From NCBI RefSeq assembly GCF_007859715.1, contig NZ_SJPG01000001.1, forward strand, positions 5,090,001-5,154,000: a DNA stretch of 64,000 nucleotides, written 5' to 3'. Each line of letters opens with the position of its first letter. The first letter of the stretch is position 1. The position numbers were made by a program, and so were the translations under genes. Positions 46,396 to 56,966 of this stretch are shown here, one piece after another. Source of the stretch: Rubinisphaera italica (GTDB lineage: Bacteria; Planctomycetota; Planctomycetia; Planctomycetales; Planctomycetaceae). Below the pieces are notes generated by a model. The model was not told where the DNA came from. It did no database searches and saw only the letters and a list, made by a program, of their open reading frames with translations.

Positions 46396-48067
46396 TTGGA
46401 GTCTCGGCTAATTCCCGAACAAGCTGGTTGTGAAATTCTTCTATTTGTCGATGAACCCGCTCTGTCTGCTTGATGGCAAATTTTGAATTGTTCAGCTGAA
46501 CGATCACTCCCATTCCTCCGACTTCCTCCCAGGAATCAGCGGCAATCAGAGATGTGAGCGTCTCTTCATAGTTATCGAGATTGGAGTGGGGGTATTCATA
46601 AAACCGGACAACCAAATGCTCCTCGGCTTCCATCAAGCTGACAATGGTCAGCATTTCGTTTTCGATAATGTAATCCAGATTCAGAGGTAACAGGATTGTA
46701 TTGAGAGCACTTTCCAATGTGATTGGCTGCTTGCTGCTGAGGGTGATTGGTTCGTGTCGTGAAATTCCATCGCTACCCAGGCCGAAAGTAGTTGTACTTG
46801 CCAGGCTGTTGACATTAATGCGTATCGGAATGTTGTGAAACTCTGAAAAATAATCTAAGACTTCAGAAAGAGGAGTGTCAAGAAATTCCAGGAGCACATC
46901 TTCTTCCAGGACCTGTCGTATGGATTCCTCCCGTTTTTCTTTAACTGTTGGAGCAATCCTTTCTCCGACATTGAGATTTGAACTTGTGTCAGGGCTGTTT
47001 GTTACCGCCTTATCAAACTCAACAAACTCAACACCGGCTGCGTCGATATCGATCCCACTTTCTTCAAACACATGTGGAATTGGATAGTCCACCTTTACCG
47101 TTCGTTTTGAAGGAGTTGGATTTGCTTCCAGAAGTTGCTCCTTTTCTTCGTGTTCCTTATCGAAAATTGTGGAAATGACGAGAGAACTCTCTGTACTCTC
47201 TGTTGCAGGTTTCGAGCCGCCCGTTACGGTCCCTGGTCCTGTAAGGATTAAGGCCCCCAGGGCAATTCCGGCAATCATTCCCGTTGGACCCATCATTGTT
47301 TTCGTTAGCATGGTCGAACTCTCCCGGCAGTGTTGTAGGGTTTCGTAAATTCTGGAAGTCGTGGCCAAAGTGGATTGTTGCAGACAGTTTGAGCATGTCG
47401 CCTGAATCATCTCCGCTGCGACAGTGTTTGCTTTCCACTGTGTTCCCAGGAATGTGAGTGTCGAGACGAACGCGGGCAGACTGATTCCAGAACGAATCAA
47501 TTTGACTTTCAATGCCTGCCGTCCTCTGCGAAGTAAACCTTCGATGGAACGAGTTGTCTTATTCAGCTTCGTGGCAATTTCCGAAATCGAATGATCTTCA
47601 AGATAAAAAAGTAATATTGGTTCTCGATACCGTTTGTCCAAAGAGGCGATTGCTGAATCGACTTGCTCGTTTCGATATCGCTGTGCGAATTCCTGGAACA
47701 GATCATGCCGACTGGCGGGTTGCTCCTGATGGATTTGTGTGGCTTGCTGTCGTTTCATTTTGCGAATTGAAACTGCTGTCCGATGAGCCACTCCATACAG
47801 CCAGCTTGATAAAGCGTGCAAATTTCGAATTTGATTTGCTTTTTCTGTCAGAATCAGAAATGTCGTTTGAAAGGCATCTTCGGCATCGACTCGTTGAATA
47901 CTGGTACGCGAACAGACTTCATAAACCAATCCCGAGTAGCGCGTAATGAGCTCCGTTAAAGCGGCTTCGGATCCTGCTTCAATATACTGAAGCAGCAATT
48001 CTGAATCGCTGTTGTGATCGGAGATCTTGTCTGCAATATCAATTTCTGAGATAGGTTGCGAGTGCAT
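46385..48067 (-). CDS. ECF sigma factor fused to a membrane helix and a secretin-N-like domain
   Basis: A 560-residue protein. Sigma region 2 (about 25-95) has ITRYSGLVYEVCSR and VDAEDAFQTTFLIL; region 4 (about 135-190) has ASLDKRYREPILLFYLEDHS and the helix-turn-helix ATKLNKTTRSIEGLLRRG. A linker with CSNC precedes a transmembrane helix at about 260-280 (TGMIAGIALGALILTGP). The C-terminal 270 residues lie outside the cytoplasm; the part LLEFLDTPLSEVLDYFSEFH to LNLDYIIENEMLTIVSL looks like the STN/secretin N-terminal domain that binds signals or partners. Normal ECF factors are about 190 residues. The sigma may thus be held at the membrane by its own chain and freed by proteolysis or used while tethered. 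Confidence 0.88.
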   Translation of the reverse strand: MHSQPISEIDIADKISDHNSDSELLLQYIEAGSEAALTELITRYSGLVYEVCSRTSIQRVDAEDAFQTTFLILTEKANQIRNLHALSSWLYGVAHRTAVSIRKMKRQQATQIHQEQPASRHDLFQEFAQRYRNEQVDSAIASLDKRYREPILLFYLEDHSISEIATKLNKTTRSIEGLLRRGRQALKVKLIRSGISLPAFVSTLTFLGTQWKANTVAAEMIQATCSNCLQQSTLATTSRIYETLQHCRESSTMLTKTMMGPTGMIAGIALGALILTGPGTVTGGSKPATESTESSLVISTIFDKEHEEKEQLLEANPTPSKRTVKVDYPIPHVFEESGIDIDAAGVEFVEFDKAVTNSPDTSSNLNVGERIAPTVKEKREESIRQVLEEDVLLEFLDTPLSEVLDYFSEFHNIPIRINVNSLASTTTFGLGSDGISRHEPITLSSKQPITLESALNTILLPLNLDYIIENEMLTIVSLMEAEEHLVVRFYEYPHSNLDNYEETLTSLIAADSWEEVGGMGVIVQLNNSKFAIKQTERVHRQIEEFHNQLVRELAETPISP

Positions 48068-48439
48068 AGCTGAGTGCTGTTTTTTAAGTAGAGATGTCTG
48101 TTACCTAATAGTGTCGAAACTCTGTGCAATCCCTCTTCGATTATTTAGAAATTCCAGAAAATTAGCAAAATAAATTTCATCGGATTGGCCATTGCATTCT
48201 TCAGAGGAAGAGTCTCACAGAAAAATTCGTGAGATGAGTGCCCGTATGAAGGGATTGGCTTCTGCCTGAATTCTGCAGAGTTTCTACAGGTGCATACTTT
48301 TCTCAAGCCCCTCCAGGTTGCTATAGTAACAGATCAACTTGTTTTCATGCGTGAGATGTGTGAAAATTTGAGAGATTGCACAAACCGCCACCCGCTCCTA
48401 AACCATCCAATAGTGTTCTTCAGTATCGAGGTTAGAATT

Positions 48440-51400
48440 ATGAACCGATTGTCCGCCTGCGTTCTGACTCGCAGTCTCGCAATTTTGTTTCTGTTATCTG
48501 GGTTTGCGTGCTTGCAAACTGCCACCGTGAAAGCAGAATCTCCAGCGGGATTCAAACCGATTTTCAATGGCAAAGATTTGTCCGGCTGGTCGGGAGATGA
48601 GTCGTTCTGGAAAGTCGTTGATGGAACGATTGTCGCTGAGTCGACCGAAGAGCATCCCTGTAATCACAATACTTTTCTTCGCTGGTCGGCTGGAGAAGTT
48701 GATGATTTCGAATTGAAGCTTCAGTTTCGAATCAGCGGTTCGGAAACGGCTAACTCTGGAATTCAGTTTCGGTCTCAGGTTGAACCCGATGGGCATGTGG
48801 TTGGTTATCAGGCCGATATTGATCGAGCTGGAAAATGGCTCGGCTGCTTATATGACGAACGCGGTCGTGGACTTCTTGCCGCCCGCGGGGAGAGTAACGA
48901 CGTAAAGTCCGAGAAGTCGATTGAAAAATTTCAAGTCGGGAATGCCGAGCAGATTCTGGATGGAGTCAACCTTGATGGCTGGAATGAGTATCACATCGTG
49001 GCCTGGGGAAATGAATTGACACTCTCAGTGAATGGCAAGAAATCCTGTTCCATTGTTGATTGGGACTCAGAAAATCGCGACTGGAAGGGTGTCCTCGCAT
49101 TGCAGTTGCACTCTGGCCCTCCTATGAAAGTCGAATTTCGAAATATCGAACTCAAACGACTTCCCTTAACTGATCGCAAGAAAATTGTCTTTGTTGCAGG
49201 TAGTAAAAGTCACGGCTACTTTTCTCACGAACACAATGCTGGTTGCCTGTTAATGGCAGAGGCCCTCAATAAAGCTGGACTTCAATTGGAAACGGCTGTC
49301 TATCTCAACGGCTGGCCGACCGATGTCACCGCGTTTGATAATGCCGATACTGTTGTCTGCTATTGCGATGGGGGTGGACGGCACTTTCTGAATAATCACA
49401 TTGATGAGTTCGATCAGGTGATGGAGCAGGGCGTTGGTCTGGTTTGTCTGCATTATGGGGTCGAAACTGTGATTGGTAAGGAAGGGGATCACTTCATCAA
49501 ATGGATGGGAGGATTCTTTGAACCCGATTGGTCGGTCAATCCTCATTGGACTGCCAAGTTCGATCAATTCCCCAAACATCCGATTACGCAGGGCGTCCAG
49601 CCGTTCGAAATCAACGATGAGTGGTACTATCACATGCGGTTTGCAGAAGGCATGAAAGGGGTGACTCCCATCCTGACTGATATGCCTCCACGAGAAACTT
49701 TGAATCGTCCTGATGGGGCTCACAGTGGCAATCCCCATGTTCGCGAAGCGGTTCTGGTTCGTAAAGAACCTCAGCACGTTGCCTGGGCCTATGATCGAGC
49801 CAATGACGGCCGTGGCTTCGGATTTACGGGAGGTCACTTCCACAAAAACTGGCAGCAGGACGACTTCCGCAAACTAGTGTTGAATGCGATCTGCTGGACC
49901 GCTCATGTGGATATCCCGAAGTCGGGTGTTCCTTCTTCAACGCCAACCGTTGAAGAGCTGGAAAAGAATCAGGACGAAGAAAAACCAGCCAACTGGAAGC
50001 TGGATCCTGTTCCCTCTGCCTCAAAAAAAAAGTCTGAACCCAGCGGCAAAACCGTAAAAACGCCGTTATTCTCCAGTCCGTTAGTAACGGCCAGCACCGA
50101 AGGCCATGCCGTCAAAATCGATGTACCGATTCAAGGAACCGAGTTCCTTTATCTGGTTGTCAGCGATGGCGGTAATGGTTTCAGTTGTGACTGGGCCGAT
50201 TGGGTTGAACCTCGCCTGACCGGACCAGAGGGTGAACTCAAGTTGACTGATCTCAACTGGATCTCAGCCGAGGCGGAATGGGGAGATGTCCGTAAGAATA
50301 GAAATGCGGGTGGTGGGGAACTGAAAGTGGCGGGTCAACCCGTCGCTTATGGGTTTGGTACGCACGCAAATTCTGTGATTGGTTTTCAGCTTCCCAAAGG
50401 ACACAACTACGAACGCTTTCAGACCTTCGGTGGACTGGACAACGGGGGGACAAATCAAGGGGGCGGACAAACCAGCGTTCGATTTCATGTGTTCAACGGA
50501 AAACCAGAACCTGCATTTCTAGCGGCCCATCGAAGCGCCCCTGCTGCAGGGGGGGGCACTGCCAGTCATGAGTTGGACGATGCAATCAGTCAGTTGGATG
50601 TGGCCGACGGTTTACAGGCCAGCGTCTTTGCCGGTGAACCGTTCATGTACAACCCGACGAATATGGATATTGATAATCGGGGGCGTGTCTGGATTTGTGA
50701 AGTTATCAACTATCGTCAATTCCGCAATACCGACTCTGCAGAGCGTGTTGAAGGGGATCAGATCCTGATTCTCGAAGATACCGACGGCGATGGCAAAGCC
50801 GACAAGAAAACATCGTTTTATCAGGGCCGGGATATCGACTCGGCTCACGGCATTTGCGTGCTGGGAAATCAGGTGATCGTTTCTGCTGGTGAAAACGTTT
50901 TTGTTTTGACCGATGAAGATGGTGACGATCATGCCGATAAAAAAGAGATTCTCTTTACGGGCATCAGCGGCACTCAGCACGACCATGGCATTCATGCATT
51001 TGTCTTTGGACCGGATGGAAAACTGTATTTCAACTTCGGTAATGCCGGGAAGCAGGTCAAAGATAAGAACGGTCAGCCGATCGTCGACAAGCAGGGAAAC
51101 TTGGTGAACGATTCCCGCAAGCCGTATCAGGAAGGGATGATCTTCCGCTGCAATCTGGATGGTTCGGATTTTGAAACGCTCGCCTGGAACTTCCGTAATA
51201 ACTGGGAAGTTTGTGTCGATTCTTTTGGCACGATGTGGCAGAGTGATAATGACGATGATGGCAACCGTGGTGTGCGTATTAACTATGTGATGGAATATGG
51301 TAACTACGGATACAAAGACGAATTTACGGGAGCTGGCTGGCGGGATCCCCGAACGGGTTGGAGTGAAGAGATTCCTCTGCGTCACTGGCACCTGAACGAT

Positions 51401-53533
51401 CCTGGTGTGATGCCCAACCTGCTGCAAACGGGAGCCGGATCTCCGACGGGAATTCTGATTTACGAAGGGAACCTGTTGCCAGAAGTTTTCCACAACGCAC
51501 TCATCCACTCCGATGCAGGTCCCAACATTGTGCGAGCTTATCCTACGACGATTAACGGCGCTGGCTATTCTGCTGAAATGGTGAATATTCTTGATGGAGC
51601 ACGCGATAACTGGTTCCGTCCGTCGGATGTATGTGTCGCCCCAGATGGTTCGCTGTTTGTCGCCGACTGGTACGATCCTGGCGTCGGTGGTCACCGGATG
51701 GCTGATGTCGAACATGGTCGAGTATTTCGACTGGCTCCGCCCGAGAATCATTACAAGATCGCTGTTATTGAATATGAATCCGTTAATGGTGCGATTGCTG
51801 CTTTACAAAGTCCAAATCAGGCAACTCGATATCTCGGCTGGAAAACTTTGCAGGCAGCCGGTCCGAAAGCAGAAACAGCATTGGCGAAAATGCTGGAATC
51901 GAATGTGCCCCAGTATCGGGCACGTGCTTTATGGGCACTTGGAAAACTCTCGATCGATAAATCGAGCAAGCTCAAATATCTCGAAATTGCATTGCAGGAT
52001 GACAATCCCGATCTGCGGATTACTGCCATTCGACTGATGCGACAACTGCAGGGTGAAATTAACAAGCAGGATCTCGTCGATCTGTTGAATATTTTTGATG
52101 ACTCCCCAGCTGTGCGTCGGGAAATGTTGATTGGATTACGAGATACGGACCTCCCGGAATCGGCTCAATACTGGACCGATCTGGCCACTCAGTATGATGG
52201 AAAAAATCGCTGGTATCTCGAAGCACTCGGCATTGCCGCCGAGAAACACTGGGACGAATATCTGGCAAGCTGGCTCGACCGAGTAGGTAACAATTGGAAC
52301 TCCGATGCTGGTCGGGATATTATCTGGCGTTCCCGAGCCGATCAGACCGCTTCCTTGTTGTTGAAAATCATAGAAGAGCCTTCCACTCCGGCCGCGGAAT
52401 TACCACGCTATTTTCGGGCACTCGATTTCTGCCCGAACGTCCCGCAGGATGCTTTGGCCAAAGTTGCATTCTCAAAACATGGTGAAGCAGGCCGAACCGA
52501 TTTGATCGTTTCGGAATCGATTTCCCGTTTGAAGAATCTCAATTTTGATGCTCATCCGGAATATAAGCAGGCGCTAAATGAACTGCTGGCTACTCAGTCG
52601 GAATCGCAATCGTTTCTGACAATTGTCGACCGCTTCAATCTCGAAGAGCAATATCCAGAGTTAGTCAGTATTGCAACCAAGCATTCAGGAGAACAACTCG
52701 GCATCGATGCGGCTCGAATTCTGCTGAAAAAGAAGCAAGCCAAACTACTGCTTGATGGGTTACGAAATCAGAAGCCTCAAGATGCTGCAGCGCTGGCACG
52801 AGCATTGGGGCAAACTCAGGAGAACGCCGCTTCAGGTCCTCTACAAACTGTGATGACGGATGACGATGTCAACACATCGGTACGTCGAGCAGCCGCCAGT
52901 GCTTTGGGTTATACGCGAAAAGGAACAGTCGAAGTAATGAAATACGCGCAATCAGACAAGGCTCCCGGTTCTCTCAAGCAGGCGATTGCTGCAGTCATGC
53001 ATGCGTCGACTTATAAAGATGTGAAGGAAGTTGCCAACGAACTATTCCCACTGCCACCTTCGAAAGATGCTAAGCCACTGCCACCACTTTCAGAACTGGC
53101 CAATCGCAAAGGGGATGTCAAATCCGGACGTGTCGTTTTCCATACAACGGGCACCTGTGCGAAGTGTCATCAGGTGAATGGTCAAGGCAAAGAAATTGGA
53201 CCAGACCTATCCGAAATCGGCAAGAAGTTGAGCAAGCAGGCGATGTTCGAATCGATTCTTTATCCGTCCGCTGGCGTCAGTCACAATTATGAGACTTACA
53301 CCGCTGTCACGTTTGACGGGAACATCATCACGGGATTGCTGATCAGTCAGACCGATGAAGAACTCTCACTGAAAAATGCCGATGGGTTTGTCAAAACAAT
53401 TCCGGCTGACGATGTCGATGAACTCGTTAAGCAGGACATCTCGCTGATGCCTGCCGACTTGCAGAAAGTGATGAGTGAGGAGGAGCTGGTGAATGTGGTC
53501 GAGTTCATGATGACTTTGAAGAAGAAAGAGTAA
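48440..53533 (+). CDS. giant secreted multidomain protein (DUF1080-ThuA-NPCBM-propeller-HEAT-cytochrome c)
   Basis: A 1697-residue exported protein. Order: signal peptide; DUF1080/3-keto-disaccharide hydrolase domain (about 35-245, GFKPIFNGKDLSGW); ThuA-like domain (about 248-510, KKIVFVAGSKSHGYFSHEHN); NPCBM carbohydrate-binding domain (about 545-690, YGFGTHANSVIGFQLP); PVC-type membrane-bound dehydrogenase beta-propeller (about 715-1120, AGEPFMYNPTNMDIDNRGRV); HEAT repeats (about 1130-1550); C-terminal cytochrome-c-like domain with one heme site CAKCH. It probably binds, oxidises or cleaves sugars of complex polysaccharides in the periplasm or at the surface, passing electrons to the heme. 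Such long fusions are typical for planctomycetes. Start ATG 48440 has GAGGTTAG upstream; the frame opens at 48290. Single gene. Confidence 0.93.
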   Translation: MNRLSACVLTRSLAILFLLSGFACLQTATVKAESPAGFKPIFNGKDLSGWSGDESFWKVVDGTIVAESTEEHPCNHNTFLRWSAGEVDDFELKLQFRISGSETANSGIQFRSQVEPDGHVVGYQADIDRAGKWLGCLYDERGRGLLAARGESNDVKSEKSIEKFQVGNAEQILDGVNLDGWNEYHIVAWGNELTLSVNGKKSCSIVDWDSENRDWKGVLALQLHSGPPMKVEFRNIELKRLPLTDRKKIVFVAGSKSHGYFSHEHNAGCLLMAEALNKAGLQLETAVYLNGWPTDVTAFDNADTVVCYCDGGGRHFLNNHIDEFDQVMEQGVGLVCLHYGVETVIGKEGDHFIKWMGGFFEPDWSVNPHWTAKFDQFPKHPITQGVQPFEINDEWYYHMRFAEGMKGVTPILTDMPPRETLNRPDGAHSGNPHVREAVLVRKEPQHVAWAYDRANDGRGFGFTGGHFHKNWQQDDFRKLVLNAICWTAHVDIPKSGVPSSTPTVEELEKNQDEEKPANWKLDPVPSASKKKSEPSGKTVKTPLFSSPLVTASTEGHAVKIDVPIQGTEFLYLVVSDGGNGFSCDWADWVEPRLTGPEGELKLTDLNWISAEAEWGDVRKNRNAGGGELKVAGQPVAYGFGTHANSVIGFQLPKGHNYERFQTFGGLDNGGTNQGGGQTSVRFHVFNGKPEPAFLAAHRSAPAAGGGTASHELDDAISQLDVADGLQASVFAGEPFMYNPTNMDIDNRGRVWICEVINYRQFRNTDSAERVEGDQILILEDTDGDGKADKKTSFYQGRDIDSAHGICVLGNQVIVSAGENVFVLTDEDGDDHADKKEILFTGISGTQHDHGIHAFVFGPDGKLYFNFGNAGKQVKDKNGQPIVDKQGNLVNDSRKPYQEGMIFRCNLDGSDFETLAWNFRNNWEVCVDSFGTMWQSDNDDDGNRGVRINYVMEYGNYGYKDEFTGAGWRDPRTGWSEEIPLRHWHLNDPGVMPNLLQTGAGSPTGILIYEGNLLPEVFHNALIHSDAGPNIVRAYPTTINGAGYSAEMVNILDGARDNWFRPSDVCVAPDGSLFVADWYDPGVGGHRMADVEHGRVFRLAPPENHYKIAVIEYESVNGAIAALQSPNQATRYLGWKTLQAAGPKAETALAKMLESNVPQYRARALWALGKLSIDKSSKLKYLEIALQDDNPDLRITAIRLMRQLQGEINKQDLVDLLNIFDDSPAVRREMLIGLRDTDLPESAQYWTDLATQYDGKNRWYLEALGIAAEKHWDEYLASWLDRVGNNWNSDAGRDIIWRSRADQTASLLLKIIEEPSTPAAELPRYFRALDFCPNVPQDALAKVAFSKHGEAGRTDLIVSESISRLKNLNFDAHPEYKQALNELLATQSESQSFLTIVDRFNLEEQYPELVSIATKHSGEQLGIDAARILLKKKQAKLLLDGLRNQKPQDAAALARALGQTQENAASGPLQTVMTDDDVNTSVRRAAASALGYTRKGTVEVMKYAQSDKAPGSLKQAIAAVMHASTYKDVKEVANELFPLPPSKDAKPLPPLSELANRKGDVKSGRVVFHTTGTCAKCHQVNGQGKEIGPDLSEIGKKLSKQAMFESILYPSAGVSHNYETYTAVTFDGNIITGLLISQTDEELSLKNADGFVKTIPADDVDELVKQDISLMPADLQKVMSEEELVNVVEFMMTLKKKE

Positions 53534-53570
53534 TCGATATGCAGGCTCAGCCTGACCTACGGCTCAAAAC

Positions 53571-53755
53571 TTAACCCGAAGCGTCAGCGAGGGAACGGCG
53601 TCCGAATAATATTTCGGTGAAGTCCGATAATAAATAAGTTTCTGCTTGTTCCCACGGAGGACATCTTTTTGCATGAGATGACTTAACGACCTTGAAGATA
53701 TAGATTGAACCCCATTGTAGATTGGTTGCCGTCCCCTCGCTGACGCTTCGGGTTA
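53571..53755. repeat. MITE-like element, copy A (185 bp)
   Basis: The left arm (53571-53599, TTAACCCGAAGCGTCAGCGA...) and right arm (53727-53755, ...TCGCTGACGCTTCGGGTTA) are inverted with about one mismatch in 28. The inside has no gene. The second copy is at 63165-63323 with nearly identical arms but different inside. Confidence 0.8.
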
Positions 53756-53876
53756 GGATTATACATGCATCATGTTGAGTGCCGTGGGGACGAGTGCTAG
53801 AACTTCTAGTAACTTCGCTTCGCTACGACCCCAGCCACCCGGACGTTCCCAAATCACCCGTCGGGTACAAGCTCAA

Positions 53877-54146
53877 CTAATAAAGGCAAACTCTAATTCG
53901 ACGTTTCAAATACTCGTCATGACAAAATTCTTTATACCACGGCCAGTGATCCTGCAGTACGATTGCTGGATAATAACAGGTCCGGTAAAGCGTTAAGTCT
54001 GGAGTTTCTCCAACACTGCAAGTCGTTGACTTTGCCAGCATTGGTCCGGCTGACCAGAAATAGAGTGTGAGACCACTGAGGACGACAATTGCTCCAAGCA
54101 ACTGAGAGGATTCTAGAAAGCGTGATAGTTTTTCAATTCGATTCAT
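53877..54146 (-). CDS. small membrane protein of unknown function
   Basis: An 89-residue protein starting MNRIEKLSRFLESSQLLGAI with one membrane helix (LLGAIVVLSGLTLYFWSAG) and a Cys-containing periplasmic tail (CSVGETPDLTLYRTCYYPAI). Not recognised. AAGG lies shortly before the ATG. It is monocistronic and faces the fliA-type terminator. The overlapping plus-strand frame at 53772 has no support. Confidence 0.6.
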   Translation of the reverse strand: MNRIEKLSRFLESSQLLGAIVVLSGLTLYFWSAGPMLAKSTTCSVGETPDLTLYRTCYYPAIVLQDHWPWYKEFCHDEYLKRRIRVCLY

Positions 54147-54275
54147 GACCTTTGACCTTAGGGGTAGTTCGGTAACTGAAATTATTCATCAATACAAACT
54201 TAGTTTATGAATTGCATTGATGAATCCTTTTTGCCATGAATATTGGAATTTAAGGACTAACCCATCAATCACAAA

Positions 54276-54313
54276 AAAAGAGGAACGATTCGATTGAATC
54301 GTTCCTCTTTTTA
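54276..54313 (-). terminator. Rho-independent terminator of the fliA-type sigma gene
   Basis: AGAGGAACGATTC (54279-54291) pairs perfectly with GAATCGTTCCTCT (54296-54308) around GATT, with A- and T-runs on both sides; 30 bases beyond the stop at 54343. Confidence 0.92.
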
Positions 54314-54342
54314 TTTCGGCCCGCTAGTGAAAACTCTTAGAC

Positions 54343-55144
<802 letters not shown>

Positions 55145-55318
55145 GTTGTTGCCTCGCGGCTGCTGAGTCCATTCAGAGACGGTTGCCCGGATTGGATGAT
55201 GGATAACCATCAAGTAACAGTGATAACTGAAGACCTGTATGCTTTTGGCATTCCTTGTTTCAGCTCTATTTACTCAGCACTTCTTGCACGGTCCTGGTCG
55301 CAGACCGGCCGACAGATC

Positions 55319-55585
55319 TTATTGACCTGTCGAACTGGCGGGTGACTTCGAGCCGGACAATTCGGCTTCACGAAGTTCAATTGAAGCAGCCAGTTCGCGG
55401 GCGGCAAGTTCTTCCATCATGTGGCGACTGATTTCTCCCAGGGCAAAACCGATGCCAAAAAAGATCAATCCCAAAATTGCTGAAGAAGTTAATCCGTCCG
55501 TGAAGGTGACTTGTTCGCAGGCACTCCGGATGAGAGTAGCCGCAAACACAAGTGAACCAAGGTGAAACGCAAATTGAAGTGCCAT
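55319..55585 (-). CDS. small membrane protein between flhG and fliA
   Basis: An 88-residue protein beginning MALQFAFHLGSLVFAATLIR with two hydrophobic segments and a charged helical tail (MMEELAARELAASIELREAE) suited to a coiled coil. Not recognised. Start chosen at 55585; the frame is open to 55648, but the added 21 residues are Ser/Arg rich and lack a ribosome-binding site. Position inside a flagellar regulatory block suggests a role in flagellar assembly or polar localisation, by context only. Confidence 0.65.
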   Translation of the reverse strand: MALQFAFHLGSLVFAATLIRSACEQVTFTDGLTSSAILGLIFFGIGFALGEISRHMMEELAARELAASIELREAELSGSKSPASSTGQ

Positions 55586-55847
55586 AATCCGATTCCGCTG
55601 GCATGAGGTTGGGCTGCTCGAATACTCTGTAGTTATTCCAGAGCTCAAACCGCACTTCTTAAGAATCGGCTATTCAAGGGGTGAGAATTCAGTCCTTTCC
55701 GTGTAAATTCTTTAATCGTTAAACTTTGACAATTGAAAAAAAGTAAAAAAGAGATTGAGTGATTCAGCCCTGGAAGGACTAAAAGATTGATCAGGAATTG
55801 ATCGGGAGAGAAAAAGAGAGGGGGAAGTGAGGGGAAACGTGGTGGGT

Positions 55848-56753
55848 TTAAGCAGCTGCGATTGGTTTGGGAAACAGACGTGTCACAAACGGTTGCACAG
55901 CCGCAGGAAGGTAAGTGTTTGATTGTGCCGCCAACAGACGCCCCAGTTGTGAAATTGCTTCACAGGCAGGAGATTGAGCGTCCATCATCATGGCGGGCTT
56001 TCTGGTTGCGATGGAACGACGAATGGTTTCGTCGTTCGGCACACAGCCGAGGATTTGTACGTCGGTCTGCAAAAATTGTCGAGAGGTCTTTTTCAAATTT
56101 GTAATGACCTGTTGAGCATCGCGAACCGCACAGCGATTCAATACGACACGCACATCAGCCAATTGACTGGAATGATAGATTTTTAAAGCTGCATAGGTGT
56201 CTGCAAGCGATGTTGTTTCAAGTGTCGAGAGCAACAAAACAGTGTCTGCACTTATTGCAAACTGACGTGTTCCATGATGAATGCCGGTGCCGCAATCGAG
56301 GATTAAATAATCAAAATCGTGGTCGAGTTCTGCCAGTTGTTGCAATAGTTGACTCCGATCGCCTTGTGCGGTGTCTGCAAGTTCGACAAGACCACTCGCA
56401 CCAGGCAGTATTGAAATTCCTGCAGGGCCATCCAACATAATTTCGCTCAGCGATCGGGAACCACTCAACACATGCGACAGATTCCAGTAGCCATTGAGGC
56501 CACACATCAAATCGAGATTGCCAAGCCCCAGATCCGCATCAAACAGACAGACTCGTTTGTCCTGGTTCGCCAGTGCGATTGCCAGATTAAGTGCAACCAC
56601 CGATTTTCCCACGCCACCTTTTCCGCTAGTCACGGCAATGGTCCGAGCCGAACGATTTCTGGTGATCTTGTTCGACTCGCGAGGACGTGTCTCCTGAGAG
56701 CGTTGAATCAACTCTCGGAGTTCAGTGGCCTGATCGTGATAATTTGTTGTCAT
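55848..56753 (-). CDS. flhG: FlhG/FleN-type MinD-like ATPase
   Basis: A 301-residue P-loop ATPase. The deviant Walker A is TSGKGGVGKSVVALNLA, switch I region VCLFDADLGLGNLDLMCGL and Walker B YLILDCGTGI; the N-terminal Gln/Arg segment (TELRELIQRSQETRP) resembles the DQAxxLR activation helix of FlhG, which stimulates FlhF GTPase. The C-terminus (RLFPKPIAAA) is short and not a clear amphipathic membrane helix. FlhG limits flagellar number and placement with FlhF. It lies downstream of flhF with about 210 bases of repeat-containing DNA between. Confidence 0.93.
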   Translation of the reverse strand: MTTNYHDQATELRELIQRSQETRPRESNKITRNRSARTIAVTSGKGGVGKSVVALNLAIALANQDKRVCLFDADLGLGNLDLMCGLNGYWNLSHVLSGSRSLSEIMLDGPAGISILPGASGLVELADTAQGDRSQLLQQLAELDHDFDYLILDCGTGIHHGTRQFAISADTVLLLSTLETTSLADTYAALKIYHSSQLADVRVVLNRCAVRDAQQVITNLKKTSRQFLQTDVQILGCVPNDETIRRSIATRKPAMMMDAQSPACEAISQLGRLLAAQSNTYLPAAVQPFVTRLFPKPIAAA

Positions 56754-56966
56754 GCGACTCTTCCATCCTGGAGAGATCTATTTTGTAAATATCTTAGGTC
56801 ATTTCAATCCCCTCTCCCTCTGGGAGAGGGGTAGGGTGAGGGGATGCGTTTTATTTTTTAATGCTCGTCGAAGGAATCCCCTCATCCGGCCTTTGGTCAC
56901 CTTCTCCCCAAGGAGAAGGAAGCAAAACCGTTCCCGAAGGAGTAGGATAGCAAACAAACTCATTCA
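56754..56966. repeat. intergenic repeats CCCCTCTCCCTCTGGGAGAG type
   Basis: Segment 56809-56843 (CCCCTCTCCC-T-CTGGGAGAGGGG core, then TAGGGTGAGGGG) and the related 56881-56927 (CCCCTCATCC, then TTCTCCCCAAGGAGAA) are palindromic. Such sequences are common in unrelated bacteria. They separate flhG from flhF. Confidence 0.65.

Noticed and set aside
53772..53996. Plus-strand 74-codon frame
   Set aside because: Overlaps the more plausible minus-strand membrane protein and a repeat segment; composition not protein-like.
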